A program made the translations under genes and the position numbers. 64,000 nt of DNA from Acanthopleura granulata (taxonomy: Eukaryota > Mollusca > Polyplacophora > Chitonida > Chitonidae): NCBI GenBank assembly GCA_016165875.1, contig JABBOT010000003.1, positions 25,500,983 to 25,564,982 on the forward strand, in the 5' to 3' direction. Positions 14,301 to 26,809 of the stretch are shown here, piece by piece; within the stretch, counting starts at the first letter, position 1, and each line of letters starts with the position of its first letter. The notes beneath the pieces were generated by a model, which was given only the letters and a program-made list of their open reading frames with translations, searched no databases and was not told where the DNA came from.

Positions 14301-16083
14301 CCTCATCAGCTGTGTTACTGACAATACTCAATTCACCCAATTACCTTGCCACGAGACAGCTGTTGTAAGCAAAATCTGTAGGCAAAACACACTGATATAT
14401 TATGTAAAACAGTGCTTCCTCACCATGTTGGGTAAAGTTCTTGTTCATATGTCATTAATATCACACAGGTTAATGTGATGACACATGAAATGTACAACAC
14501 TTGACAGAGTATTATGCCATAATGGGATAAAAAAAAGGTGACACTGCGATAAGCTTGATTCACGAGTTAAAGGTAACAGATTAACCCCCAAACAGAGTTT
14601 ATTCTGACAACTTATTGATGTCAACAACAAGAGGCTGCAAACTTCTGTCTGAATGGGCAAAAGATTAGAACAGACCATATCCTTCGACATGGAGGAAACG
14701 TTTCTCAACTGAACATTCTACTTTTACAGTTACTTCCCATAATTTACGCATTGCACATTTATTTTAGATAGTCACATAGAAATAAAATTCATAGCTGTCA
14801 TTCAAAATGTAATCTTATATATGTATGAAAATGACACTTGCAACATAGCACTACATATGTTGCCATTGCCTTGCTATCACTTCATGCCAATTGGGCATTA
14901 ATGCCTCTGTCAATCCACTTTGCTTTGACTGTCTAAATTGAGGATTTGTATCATCTGTAGGCAATGTTCCCCCTATATAATGTTCCACAAGCACTTCCTT
15001 AGCAGAGCATAGCTGCTACATTTTCAGGAATAACTAGTAAAAAATGTGTAGTGTGTAGTAGTAGAAAGCTATCCATGACTGTTAATATCTGGGTATTTTT
15101 TGTTTTACTTGCACCTATAGGCTTTGCTTGCGCAGAAATACAGGTGAAAATCTTGTTCAAACAACATGGAAGTTAATGTACCAAAATCGCAACATAACTG
15201 ATAACTAAACTATGTTTTTAATACATTCACAATTTATATATGTGTTCTGTTGTCTATTTCAGTTTATTATCAAGCAGTTTCAGAAGATCGTCCATCATTT
15301 TTCACTTCCCTGTACCTTTCGAAGTTATCTTTTACCTCGTCGTCTGCTAGCCACGGCCCAAATGTGCCTGGTCTCATATATGTGCCACATATTACAATAA
15401 ACAAATTATACAATAAAACATTATCTCTTCTCTGTACTTAATATGTACCCAGTGTTTAAGAGTATGGCCTGTCGAGGCCTATTACATTCACACACAACAT
15501 CAAAGGCTTCAACTGGAAAATCTAACATATCACTTATTATCTTTCAATGGTAACTACTGTTCACAAGCATTTCTCTTCTACATGCATATGCTTTAATGTT
15601 ATCAAGATGACACAAAATCTATTATTTCCCAAATGGTGCTAAGTAAGACCATATCACACACTGTCCAGTCATGATAGTACTGAGTCGTGTAGCGTACTTT
15701 ATCTATAGGTGAAAATGAAGGCAGAAACTCATACCTGTTCGTCCACCAGCATGTCTTCAGTGCTACCCGCCTGAGAGGGGAAAGAAAAACAGTAAAGCGT
15801 TAGCAACCATGGTAAATGTCAGCTCGAGAAAAAACCTGCCGAGCACATGACGTGTGTGAGGGAAATACCAAATGACTACAAGGTTTTGTAAAGTTAGTCT
15901 ACTGTCAGAAAAGGCTTCAGGGGGAATGTGATAGTTCTGTGCTGTGTTAGTTATCTGGGAGAGAATGCATCACTCAACAAGCGGTTCCCCTCTGACAAAC
16001 GGTGTTATAAAAATAAAAGTCACCTCGGCTTCTTGGGCCAAATCCATTGGCTGCCAAGGGTCTACTAGCGGTGCCAACGGCAT
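5532..16083 (-). CDS. RPS6KA: p90 ribosomal S6 kinase (RSK), 5' part of gene, three coding exons
   Basis: Ser/Thr kinase of the AGC family acting downstream of ERK/MAPK. Three exons on the minus strand (16083-16024, 15770-15735, 5651-5532) join at phase 0 to give 72 residues. The first 11 residues, MPLAPLVDPWQ, closely match the start of vertebrate RSK proteins (MPLAQL.DPWQ). Exon 3 has the segment before the N-terminal kinase domain and ends in LLKVLGQGSFGK, the glycine-rich ATP loop. The start codon at 16083 is the family's conserved start; an in-frame Met further upstream (16248) belongs to 5' UTR sequence without homology. The remaining ~650 residues (rest of the N-terminal kinase, linker, C-terminal kinase) are not found in 1-5531 on either strand and should lie beyond the window. 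The paralogue (RSK1/2/3) cannot be assigned from this part. Confidence 0.9.
5755..5880 (-). mobile_element. degraded SINE fragment
   Basis: (TTTA)n, then CATGCTCAAGAATTTATGAC and GTGGGTGGAGGAAACC. Weak but ordered similarity to the tail half. Confidence 0.45.
7000..7068 (+). mobile_element. SINE tail fragment
   Basis: TATTCTTCGGTATGGCGTAA followed by CACATCAATCAAATAAG and AACGCTAATCAAATAAATAA; the 3' tail of the SINE in plus orientation, apparently duplicated. Confidence 0.5.
7759..7914. mobile_element. foldback / MITE-like inverted repeat
   Basis: Left arm GTACACTAGACAGGTCTT, TATGGATATACAA and TTATTAACACG; the right arm is its reverse complement (CGTGTTAATAA, TTGTATATCCATA, AGACCTGTCTAGTGTAC). 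Arms of about 55-65 bp with a few mismatches and a loop of about 35 bp. Confidence 0.85.
8335..8366. repeat. (TG)n microsatellite
   Basis: About 16 TG units in RSK intron 2. Confidence 0.95.
9654..10256. repeat. 25-bp minisatellite, about 23 copies
   Basis: Consensus CATATGAATGTCTTGTCC followed by AGGCCTA. Copies diverge by single substitutions (CTT/TTT, CCTAC/CCTAT) and a few indels. More diverged copies appear to extend left to about 9200 (GAATATCTCATGAGG, GTCCAGGCCAGAATTTG). Within RSK intron 2. Confidence 0.95.
10904..11172 (-). mobile_element. SINE copy, near full length, minus orientation
   Basis: Reads from its tail: TTTATTTGATTTGTATTTTA, ACTCAAGAATATTTCACTTA, GACGGCCAGTATTATGGTGG, GGCCAGAGAGGAAGCCAGCA, TTTAACTCACAGTGATGGCA, to GAGAGGCCCCC. 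Same family as 21294-21558. Confidence 0.8.
13574..13700 (-). mobile_element. degraded SINE fragment
   Basis: GATCTGATTGGTGAATCACA then CAAGAACATTTCACTTATCT and CACCTAGCCAGG. Diverged. Confidence 0.4.
15735..15770 (-). CDS. RPS6KA: RSK coding exon 2 (36-bp microexon)
   Basis: Acceptor CCCTCTCAG before 15770 and donor GTATGAG after 15735. It encodes AGSTEDMLVDEQ in phase 0, an acidic spacer like the poorly conserved MDEP..EEE stretch of vertebrate RSKs. It is too short to stand alone. The case rests on good splice sites, phase and position 253 bp from exon 1. Confidence 0.75.
16024..16083 (-). CDS. RPS6KA: RSK coding exon 1
   Basis: 20 codons from ATG (16083-16081) to GAG, with donor GTGACT at 16023. 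It encodes MPLAPLVDPWQPMDLAQEAE. The conserved N-terminal MPLA..VDPWQ identifies the family. Phase 0 junction. Confidence 0.88.
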
Positions 16084-16300
16084 TTTGGGACTGAAGAGCG
16101 GAATTTTGGAGAGTCGTGGAGATGAAACAAAACAGAAGTTAGGCGCTACGAAGCTCCGCACAGCCACCCTCAACAAGATGGCGAGCTCGGACAGTGAAAC
16201 GAGGCTGAGCGACTCGACTTCCTGTGTGACAGCGCCCTCCAACGTCAAACAAGCTCACCCGTTCAGCCGAGTGGATTGGCCGTTTTACCCCTGTTACACC
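16084..16300 (-). promoter_or_regulatory. RSK 5' UTR and probable promoter
   Basis: This is the least AT-rich stretch of the neighbourhood and lies directly upstream of the RSK start codon. It has several CpG-containing words and, on the plus strand near 16170, CAAGATGGCGAGC, which resembles the YY1-type motif AAGATGGCGGC common at animal start sites. The frame of the start codon stays open upstream (to 16248) without RSK homology, so I treat it as untranslated leader. Transcription start not determined. Confidence 0.45.
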
Positions 16301-16976
16301 TTTACCTTTTTACCTTTAAGAAATGGGCCAACAGGGCAAGAGAAAAATGACAAAGCATGTGCACAAGATACACACAGGGGCATTTACTATTGTCTTCCTC
16401 GGTAGATCTCATTGCTACACACCACTGCTAAGTAGACATTGCCCAGTGCATGGGTGCAACAATAGGCCATATGCTGTAGGCTAGCACAGAGAGTACCTGT
16501 ACCTCACAAGCATTGGTAGGTACACACGTTTTTTCGGTTTGTTGCCAATTCGCCTTGATAGCGGATGCACCATAACACCAGTATCTGTACCTAGATGTAA
16601 ACATGGCATAGGCCTATTGCAAACCCACTTTTCAACATGGTTATATTTAAAAATTTAATTTCCACCAGGTCGTTGGAGCAGACCTAGGCCTACAGCTTCA
16701 AGAATCAATGGATTTTTACCATGTCTGCCTAATGTATATAAAGCCTTCTTCTTCTATATGACCGAGAACAAAGCATGAAGCATACTTTCAAAGACTGATA
16801 AAACCAACATTCATTTCCATACATTTGTGCAAGACTCAGCTTATTCTCCTCCCCTATATTTAAGCTAGGCCTAATGCCATATATCTGAATGTAAAACCAC
16901 ATTAACTTCTCTCACACATAGGCCTATACATAGTGAACATACAGGCTGAGAGTGCAATGGCATTATGATGTGGCAC

Positions 16977-17095
16977 CTGTTCAACAAAGCAGTCGTAGAC
17001 TAAGTTGATTGTAACTACCATGACAACCAATGTTAAAGAAATAGGTAACCATAGTAGTTACAATCAACTTAGCCTACGATTGCTTTGTGGAACAG
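16977..17095. mobile_element. inverted repeat element, 50-bp arms
   Basis: Left arm 16979-17028 (GTTCAACAAAGCAGTCGTAG, ACTAAGTTGATTGTAACTAC) and right arm 17044-17093 its reverse complement with few mismatches; loop about 15 bp. About 0.9 kb upstream of the RSK start codon. Confidence 0.85.
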
Positions 17096-17420
17096 TACAT
17101 ACTGCATGGCACGTGCGCCTATGGTTTTCTCATGATGTATAGGTCTAGGTTATCACTCTGGTGCACAAAGGCCTATTAGCCCAAAGTTAGAAGCAGATTA
17201 TTTAGGCCAAACAACCCAATTCACGTACTGTAGTTTGAATAACATTTACGACAATTTGGCGTTTTAGGCCTAATTTGACTTCTGGCAAAGGTGCCTAACG
17301 GTGCATGACATTTATCAGCCCAACAAGTTTTGTCAAATAAAATAGTCTAGTCCTATTTGTTGTCGCGCTTTGAGCCTCATATTCAAGTCGGATGTGGTTT
17401 TGAATGTTTTGAATTGCAAT

Positions 17421-17545
17421 TATTTGTTTTATTGGGGTATTACGCCCTACTCAAGAATCTTTCGCTTATACCATGGCGACCAGCATTACGGTGGGAGGAA
17501 ACCGGGCAAAGCCCGGGGGCAACCCACAGCCATCCATAGGCGACT
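17421..17545 (-). mobile_element. SINE fragment (tail half)
   Basis: TATTACGCCCTACTCAAGAA, GACCAGCATTACGGTGGGAG, GGGGGCAACCCACAGCCATC. The tRNA head is missing. Confidence 0.7.
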
Positions 17546-19701
17546 GAATTAATTCGTTTTCAAGAACAACTGCCGCAAATGGTTTTAACCAAAATAAATG
17601 AATAAATTTTCACAAAAAAGAAGAAAAAGGGAAAAGAAATACTGACGTAATGTAGCCCGTACCTATGGGTTGTTACCATTCACCGTTTGAATGAGCTGTT
17701 ATATATGTCCAAAACCAGTATACCGTAGCCTGCCTTGGTTCCATTATAGCCCCTATGTACTCTGTTCAGCCCATATATACAGTGTAGGAGTTTTGGCACG
17801 TATAATTACATAACTGCTCGATAAGTCGCATTTGACTTAAAGGCTTAAATGTATAACAACATATTTATGAGTTGATCCTTATTTCACATAGCACATTGGC
17901 CTATAGACACTTAGTATCTGCAGTGTTTACAACTATATACTACTGCATGCATGTACAGAAAAGAAAACAGGCTGAGACACCACAAAATGCGAAGCTATAT
18001 GTTATGACCGTACATGTTGGCTAGGAATGTCACGGTTGCGAAATTTTCTGGTTGACTTGCACATTTATCATGCCACAGTTCATCTTCATTTTTTCAAGAC
18101 AGTGATCGACTTCGCCTATTGCTGTGTTTTAAACAGAGTGGTATAAAAGCGTAGTGACATACGAAGTGACGGGCTTGATTTGATGAAGACGAGCACCCCT
18201 AAATATATATAAAAAAAAAATAAATTTGAAAAGATTCTTCGAAACCATCTTTCACAAGTTTATTACTACAGAAGGCTAACTAAAATAACGTTATTAGTGT
18301 GTTTTATTCATTTGTGTGCTAAACATAGAGGCATGACATCTTTTCGAAGGTAAACATTTGTATGACATGTTCAAGATTCATTGAACCTAAGTGTCAAGTT
18401 CAACATTCAGGTCTACATGTGAAACGCTTAAACCATGAAATGTTGTTTTGTCAAGGTTTATCTATAATTGCAAGATCCATTTCCAAAACAAAGCACCAGT
18501 TCCCATGCGGAGGAACATATATGTAACAAATAATTATATAAATGGTAAATAAATCATTGCCAATCACGGCGCCCATGGTAGCGCAAGGCAAACAATCAGA
18601 ATTTATGTACATACAGCTGATTTGAATGACAGACGGTAGCCGCTCCCGCCCGCCCCCGGATAACAATGAATTGTATAATCAGTTGTCAAGTGTGGGCTTT
18701 TAGCATAAGCTGCACGACTTCTGATCGAATGAGTTGGATTTTTAACTGCTGGTCAAATATATCTGAATTACAACAACTCCGGCTCATTCAGTTTAAAATA
18801 AGGTATTGAAATAATTCAAGGACAGTAGAATTGACGTAGGGCCTACCCATCTATGTAAACTAATACAGGAATGTATATATAGCAATTAATCAATACCTTA
18901 ATTACAAGTACATTTTCGCAAATATATATGAAGTCTTGTCGCAACATTTTATAAGAATGCATGTTATAGCGCGATCGAGACTACCAGCGCAATGGAGAAC
19001 CTTTCCTACTCAAAGTAATTCCAACCCCTCGAGAGGGAAAAGGTACCACACTGAGTCTGCGTTGCTCTCGAATGTGCAGCATGTCACAAGGTAATGTTAT
19101 TTTGAGTCTTCGTGAAGACGTTACATTCTGTCTTTTTGAATGTGACAGGCCATTCCACCGACGATCTGTATACTTGGAGTACACAAAGAAGGTACATCCT
19201 CCTTTAATGCCACGTATCAAAGGAAGTCGAAACGTACAACCATGTATCACGAAAAGCTCTTCCTGATCACGTATGTAACCGTATCTCTTGAGTTGACAAG
19301 AACATACACGCTGTTCTCCCACGAATTAACTTCAGCAACCAGACTGACGCCCTGTCATTATAGGTGCCTTTAAATATTACGAAAACTGAAACGGCTATAG
19401 ACATTTACGTAATCAGCATATCTCAAAGGTTCTGCAACTCTGTGCACATTCACCTATATACACCCCTTGCCATGGTGTCAACCGACAAATGATGACGTCC
19501 CCGCTCATCCAAAATATTCGTCACCTGGCCAGACCACCCTTATGCCAAGGAATCAACAAACATTGCCGTCTATACATGGATAGATCGAAATTTACTGGAA
19601 ATTATTTGAAATAAATCGACCTGCATTTACGCAATGATGTACGTGGTCGAAACCATAACGTTCCTTTGAGTTTGTTCCACTGCGCGACTTTGCGTATATA
19701 T

Positions 19702-19850
19702 ATTATTTATTTATTTGATTGTCGTTGTTTTTTTTTACGCCCTTTTTTTCACTTATACGACGCCGGTCAGCATTATGGTGGGAGGAAACCGGGCAGAGAT
19801 TGGTGGAAACCCAGGACCCTACGCAGGTTGCTGGTGGATCTTCCACCAAG
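19702..19850 (-). mobile_element. SINE fragment (tail half)
   Basis: TTATTTATTTGATTGTCGTT, CACTTATACGACGCCGGTCA, GCATTATGGTGGGAGGAAAC, CGCAGGTTGCTGGTGGATCT. Truncated before the head. Confidence 0.7.
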
Positions 19851-21293
19851 CCTTGTATATATATAAGAATGCTTGTAATGTACCTGGATGTAGAGTGAAG
19901 GTTTCTTCTAAAACGATCGCGCATTAGACTGTACACCGTCATACATTAATGTCTTATCTTGTGCCATTTTCACGTTCAAAGAAGAAAGCTAAAAAGCTTC
20001 CATGTACTTTCATATGTTATAGGACACATCTTGAACTGCACATCGAGAAATAAAAACCAGATTTTTCACTTATCTTTTAGTAGTAACGCGCATGTGCAGG
20101 AGTTCTTCCACATTAAAAGCCTATACCTCAAGGGACAATGTTTGGGCAAGGAAATAAATGGTAATAACTGTGTGACATTTGTAGATATTGTCTCGCTATA
20201 AGATGTATATACCATATATGCACACGTACTCGTACCTTGCACTCTTATATACTGAAATGGGCATCAGTTCATTTGGCAAAAGTTTTCCTGGTCGTTACTT
20301 ATGGATACCCATATATGAATTACTGGAGGTCAAATCCTGCCGGACTGCTGAGGCGCTTCTGACAAAATTAAGGCATCTTGTTTTATTTTCAGCCGCCGAT
20401 AAATAAGGCCACGTCCACTTTCTCTGAGCGTCTGTGGCAATAAGCGATCTGCATGACTTATGCTTGGAAGCGTTGTTGTTCGTGTTACATAGAGGTTTGC
20501 TGTAGATTACTATTATCGATAGGATATACATGTAGGTAACGGAAAAAAACATTTACTTAAGTATGATCAAATCAGCAAAACAATGACAGTATCGCATCGC
20601 TCTAACCCTTTGCTCGTCCTCTAGCTTGAGGCTTAATGTCACTTTCAACATAAGCCACCCACTTATTTAAAAGGTTGCTCCCTAAAATTAATACATAAAA
20701 ATAGAATTTATTTTGCTGTTTCAATGGAACGCATCGCCCAGGAAGGTACAGATGAAGGTATGCTCATTGTATATCGTTATTATGTGTGTAACTTTTGTTT
20801 CTTGTAGAAACAACGTCTATTTATATCGGCCTTAGTAGCTTAAAACAGCACAATTACGGCGGCTTGATTAAAGAACGGCAAAGAAAAGAAGATGATCTAA
20901 ACAGTTTTTGCGATACGGACGTATAGTTTATATGTTGAGTGACAGACGAGATGGGTATAGAGATTGTATAAATATTTAAGCCTTAATATTAGGCGTAACC
21001 CAAACCGGAAGTGGACCAGGATCACCAGCTGCAGATCACGAGATCATTTATATCCGCAAGTTAGGATCAGGCAGCTGCACGCTCGGAGCGTCTGTGGATG
21101 TTTTATTACGTGCATCCTTGCATGCAAGGGTGTTTACCAAAAGTTATGCAAATAGTTATGCTACGTGAATTGCGTAAATTCAAATGGCCTTCTTGAATAA
21201 CTGAAGCTTTGCAATGTATTCAAGTGAACGTAAAGAAAATATATATACATGTAGATTACAGTAGATTTATTTATTTATTTATTTGGTTGTTCG

Positions 21294-21558
21294 GGTCCCT
21301 CCGTGGCGGAGTGGTTATACATCCTTCTGGCACAGCACAATGGCCAAGGAGCATCTCGCCAATGCAGTCGCTGTGAGTTCAAGCCCAGCTCAAGCTGGCT
21401 TTCTCTCCTGATATTGAGAGGTCTGCCAGCAACCTGCGATGGATGGTCGTGGGTTTCCCTCAATCTCTGCCCGCATTCCTCCACCATAATGCTGTCCGTC
21501 GTCTTGAAATATCCTTGGGTACGCCGTAAGCACCAGTCAAAGAAATATATAAAATAAA
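21294..21558 (+). mobile_element. tRNA-derived SINE, near full length (reference copy for this window)
   Basis: Starts GGGTCCCTCCGTGGCGGAG. The A-box TGGCGGAGTGG is at 21304-21314 and a B-box GTTCAAGCC at 21377-21385. It then has a body containing CCAGCAACCTGCGATGGATG and CCTCCACCATAATGCTGTCC, and a tail with CGCCGTAAGCACCAGTCAAA followed by A-rich sequence. The family resembles abundant SINEs known from molluscs (I recall RUDI / V-SINE-type and MetaSINE-type elements), but I cannot assign the name. Confidence 0.8.
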
Positions 21559-24500
21559 ACCTGATACCTTAATTTGGTGTTTTTCACCACATTCAGTTAT
21601 ATTTGACTTACATGTTTAAGTACCTACCAACTCTTGTGACTTATGGCCACAATCGAGCGGGTATTAGATTTAAACATGTGGTCTCTTTTTTTATGATCAA
21701 GAGCCGAAGAAAACTATGGTGACACTTAGATGAGACAAATTGTAAGAAGTATAAAACTACATAATAAGTTTCATAAGTATTATTTTGTTAGTTTTTTCTG
21801 CCTTTTTGGTAACCTAATGATTGAGGTTATGATTACCGTTCCAGAATAGGGGTCCGTCCTGTACAAGATCCATTGTACAACGTAGTTTGGTACGATCTCC
21901 TGAATGGCACGGCCGCTGGCCGTATTCTGGGTCCCAGGTAGTTTCGGGTGACCTCGCCTGAAAGTGGCATTTCCAATGAAGGGCATTTCCGATGAGTTAC
22001 GATACGAAGAACATGCCTGTTTTAATACGCATACAAATGGAACAGACACAGATGTGCTTCCCTCTGCCTTATATCAGAATAAATCCGGTACATAGACAGG
22101 ATACACAGAAGAGTTAGTATATTGACTGTGTATATAGCATATGTATATAGGAACCGCAAGGGAAGCCCAGTTTCCGCCTTTTATCCTAGGGTATGCGTAC
22201 AATTACATACAATTAGCACTAATCTTTGTTTTTGTTCATATAACACTGTAATATATAACCTACACATATAATTTCGCCCCACTTTTGAAATGGAAGCTGA
22301 TGGCATCGTATATTCAAATATGTACTTTCTCTACTTGGGCATACATTTACAAATGTTGCCTATCCATTTATACTAAAGTCTGTGTCACGGACGCAAATGT
22401 TATGGAGCTAGAATTCAGGGAATGTTTTCGGATGTGTTCCACTTACGATAGGTCGAGGACTAGCAGATAACCTATATACATGTCTATACATACCGTATAT
22501 CGGCCATAAGATGAAAACTGTACATGTACCAGGGTTGCTCCATATTAGACACATTTGCTAATATTAGCAGGATGTGTTCATGTTCGTGTTCTCTGGTAAT
22601 TAACATAACTGTGTTATTAAGCGATAAGAAAATATCCGGATTCCCGTCAGTGTGAATGCGCGGGAATGGGAAACTCATAAAACTCCTTCCCGATTTTTCC
22701 AAACGATCCAAAGTCGTGTGCTCCTTTGTTCTTTTTTGCATTACGTCAGACTTCTTGGTGCATGTGTTCTCGTAGAGCACCTAGGTGGTATACAAACACC
22801 TCAGCATCACAGCAGAAAACGGCATGTTTCACCACTATATTTGTTTTCTTCGGTGTAATGAAAAACTTCAGTGGTTGATTTAATATTATCCTGTGATAAA
22901 TGTGTGGGTGAACAAGCAGACAGGTCATTGTTGAAACTATGAACAATGTAGCTGAGCAACAGAGTACTCCGACAGTGCAAATCTCCGCCACACCTTAAGG
23001 TACGAATATTCCACTGTATTCCACTATATACAGACGAAGGGCCAATACTCTGCCTTTATATCATATATCGCAATTGTGAGAAACTGTTCGAACCCATTCC
23101 TAGGTCCTGATCCAGATCCGGATAGCACCAGAATATCAGGGATTGGTGCTGTACGCAGAATTTCCTCAAAATACGTGCATAACTTTTGAAGGCCATTTGG
23201 CAATGGTAAAAAAATCGTTTAATACAACTTGGATCCGATCGAGGTGCGGATAACTGCCTAACTGGGTAATGGGTTAGTCACTGCCAAAACAAAGCGGTAC
23301 GTACAGTTTTGTAGAAAGCCTGGTGTAACATTTTCCGCATACCGCTGACCACAGTGAAGAAAATTATTAATAGAATTCCGGGGTATTCATGCAGTTCAGG
23401 ATTACGACCAAAATTTGATGGACGGGTGCTTGGGCAATCTGTGAGCAACAAATTTCATCCAAATTCATCCATGAATTTTCATAGACTTACAGGCACACAA
23501 AAAGACAATTCATAAATGCCCTGCCGCCAAAAAAAAAAAGACCTCCTTCGTCGGAGAAAAAAAAATACACTGCTTGGCCAACCAGTCAAATATGTAAGAA
23601 CTGCGTTTACAGTCATTGGAAAAACGCAAGAAAACATCGGCCAAATAATTGCTTTTATGAATCGAAGGAACAAAAAGAAAACTTGGAGATTATTTCTATC
23701 ACGACATAACAGTCGTAGTCGTAACTCGAATCGTTCAAGTATGTTTAAATTTCCTGTACAAAAATGTTTCCTCGTAACTTTTGTCTTAATGCTACAAATT
23801 ATTTAAAAATATAAGAGTTGTGTGTCAGCCAGTCGATGCACGTGACATAGAATTTGTCAGTTAAGACTCAAAACCTAAAGAAACAAAGTTCGGCTGTTCA
23901 GCGGGGTCACTATACACGTACAGTTCAATCTCATTAAAATCAGATTCTTATACACTGTAGTTGCTCTACAGCGCAGCGGAAACGTAAGGATCGTTAAATA
24001 TATATATATAATGGTTTAACAACTTCATTGAGCCCCCCCCCCCCCAGTGGTTACTATGTCGCATAAGTCATAAATGTATCACCCCTCTGTGATAAATATA
24101 ACAGTTTTAATCAATCAACCCAAATTAAATCAGCAAAATATATATCCTAAAAAAAATTAAAAATCCGTTATTTAAGGTGTGGCGAAATACCAATAGCTAC
24201 CAGGAATGGATAAATTCGCTACCAGAAACGGATAAATTCTTTACCAGGAACCGATTAATTTTTAAGATGGACGAAAATACATCTTGTGATCACTCAAATA
24301 ACGGATTTGAGGGAAGATTTTTTGAGAGTAGGCTTTATTACAGCCATATGGTAAGAATCTGTTATCACCTGTTAATTTTTCCAAACAAATTCCAAGGTAA
24401 AGGTGTTGATGTGTAGGTCGATGATGCCTGACAGTGCTTCGTATGGGTTGTTGGAGACAGGATCAGCCGACTTGACCAGTTTAGCACAAGACACTATATA

Positions 24501-24596
24501 CAAATTCATGTTAAAATGCTACCATGAATACAATTTCCTCACATTGGTTTGTGTCAGGTTTCATTAGTACTTACCATGCAGGTGAAGAATTTTGAC

Positions 24597-24599
<3 letters not shown>

Positions 24600-24661
<62 letters not shown>
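24600..24661. repeat. (TA)n microsatellite
   Basis: About 31 uninterrupted TA units followed by TACATACATATA. Prone to cruciform formation and assembly length error. Confidence 0.97.
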
Positions 24662-24666
<5 letters not shown>

Positions 24667-26481
24667 CATATATCCAGCCAGACTATCAGCAATTACAAAA
24701 CGGGAGAAAAAGATGTAAGATTATTAAAGGCATTCATGGGTAGTTACAAACCGAATTGTGTAGGTTTAGTGATTTATTTGTTTAGTAATTGTTCTGACTA
24801 TTAATTAAAATTATCTATTTTCCCAAAACCGGCATAGAACTTTCTTTGATAAGTTTTCATGTATCTTGCATTTTAGACAAGGTGATTATTTCAGTTAAAT
24901 TTAGTGATAAACTACATGGCGACATGTGGTGTATAGGTATTACGCTCACCTATATAGCTTTACTCGGGGTTGGTAGAGTTGGTCCCTGATCGAATCATAT
25001 ATACAAGACTTTAAAGGTGACAACCTTGGTTTTTCGGACGCTCGTAAAGGTTATTAGCCGGTAACCTTTCAATACAAACAATTCCAACATTCGGGCTCAC
25101 TTGGCACTTAGTTACAGGGAAAGTATCAGATCGGCCAGGTGTGACTATTACTGCAGGTGGCTGCATGGGTGGGGTGTCAGGCCTGCTAAATCTTCTGTAC
25201 AGGCGTTCAAGTGAGGCAGCGCTAACATATCAGCATTATACCCATATTTGTATTTGACCTGGAAATTATTCACGGAGCAGGAGTTATAATTTTGAAATGG
25301 CTTTCATGCCTTACAATAGGCTGCCTTCCCTACATAATGCATTGAAAATTAATGGCGGCTTCTCACATACAGGTTGCCAGCTTTAATCATTTACCACTTG
25401 TATGTATTATATCCTTGGATTAGGACCGGCCTGCCTCTCAAGCGGAATAACGCGGACAAAGTGACGTTAAAGTGTAAGCAAACAAAGAAAATAAAATAGA
25501 AAGAAGGAAAAAAGTGCTGATTATAATTAATTACAAAGGTGTATTTCCAAGCATGTTATTTTGTGACTGGTGCGAATTAATAATGTGCATTTTTAAATGG
25601 TGTCTTTTATGTCACTGTCTATATAAAAGCTTCAACAAGGAAATGACAAAGCTTTGGAAACGTTACATTTCTCGATAAACATGTACTTATATACAGACCT
25701 GAATCTTTTGGGGGTAGGAAGGCCTAATTGCAGCTATCCGTACTGAAATTTGCCCCTAAGGATCCTCGACAAGGATCCTGTCTCGAATATCTAAATTCGT
25801 TTTTAAATCTCAACACGAGATGCAAAAGTGCCCAAAGGCCCGGCGCGTGTAGTGGTTATAGAAACATGAACAGAGCCTACATTACGTGTCTGTAGATAAA
25901 AGTCACAGGTGATGGACAGTTCCTCTATAAGTGCAGTCAACGATGATTGTTCGTATAGTTGAAAAGCATATATGCACATACAGATCATACGCTATAATAC
26001 CTCGGCCACCCTCCAGCCCCCACCCCACCCCCCGTCTCCCAAATATTTTGTTGGTATGTTCTCTTTAACGCCCTTCAGAAAAAAAGTCTTTTCCTGTGCA
26101 AAAACCGCTGTGGAGAATACCGAAGGGCTCCATATGCTGATCTCAGCTGATGAATGAGAATATATGAAAATGTCTATAGATTTAGTATGCTTGCATGGAA
26201 AATTGTTGATTAATGATGCTCTAACACTGTCCCGTGTTCTATATTCAACTGCTCAACATAAAGTAAATAAATAATAAATAATGTAATTGAATGTCATATA
26301 TTGGTGGAAGGCATATGATATCCACCGCATTTCACACCAGACCACATCACATAGGCCATGGCATAGCTGGCGACTGCGTATTGCCGGCAAGGCGACGAGA
26401 ACATGAGCTGCGGAATCCTGATGACTGTATCTGACGGAGGCTGCACTGAATCATCACCTTGCGTGTCCTGTATATATGACT

Positions 26482-26690
26482 ATATATATTTATTTATTTG
26501 ATTGGTGTTTTACGCTGTACTCAAGACTGTTTCACGGCGGCAGCCCGCATTATGGTGGGAGAAAAGCGCAGGACGATCCTCAGGTTGCTGGCAGACCTGG
26601 ACTTCAACTCTGCGACTGTATTGCTGAGAGGCGCCTGAGTCATTTTGCAGCACTAGCACGATAAACACTAGTTCACGGGGGCCCCTGTGT
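26482..26690 (-). mobile_element. SINE copy
   Basis: TTTATTTATTTGATTGGTGT, ACGCTGTACTCAAGACTGTT, GCCCGCATTATGGTGGGAGA, CAGGTTGCTGGCAGACC and a head ending GGGGCCCC. Internal deletions. Confidence 0.75.
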
Positions 26691-26809
26691 ACAGCTATGA
26701 GAAGAATCTCTCGGCCATACTCCTACGACTTCTTACATCGACCATGTGAAGAGGTGATGTTTTTTTTACTAGCGTTTCTTTGTCTAATGGTCTGTCTGAC
26801 ACGAATTTG

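Larger units (their letters stand above)
5652..15734 (-). other. RSK intron 2 (10.1 kb)
   Basis: Bounded by the exon 2 donor (GTATGAG) and the exon 3 acceptor (TTCCAG). It holds SINE copies or fragments (about 5755-5880, 7000-7068, 10904-11172, 13574-13700), a (TG)n run at 8335, a foldback element at 7759-7914 and a 25-bp minisatellite at 9654-10256. Otherwise I see no coding signal on either strand. Confidence 0.7.

Noticed and set aside
15970..16248. RSK protein starting at the upstream Met (16248)
   Set aside because: The 55 residues before MPLAPLVDPWQ have no resemblance to RSK, while the inner Met matches the family start exactly.
18981..19322. 113-codon minus-strand frame
   Set aside because: Basic, Arg/Ser-rich, no recognised motif or splice context. 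Could be a worn repeat.
23516..23806. 96-codon Lys/Arg-rich plus frame
   Set aside because: Its basic start comes from two poly-A runs; no homology seen.
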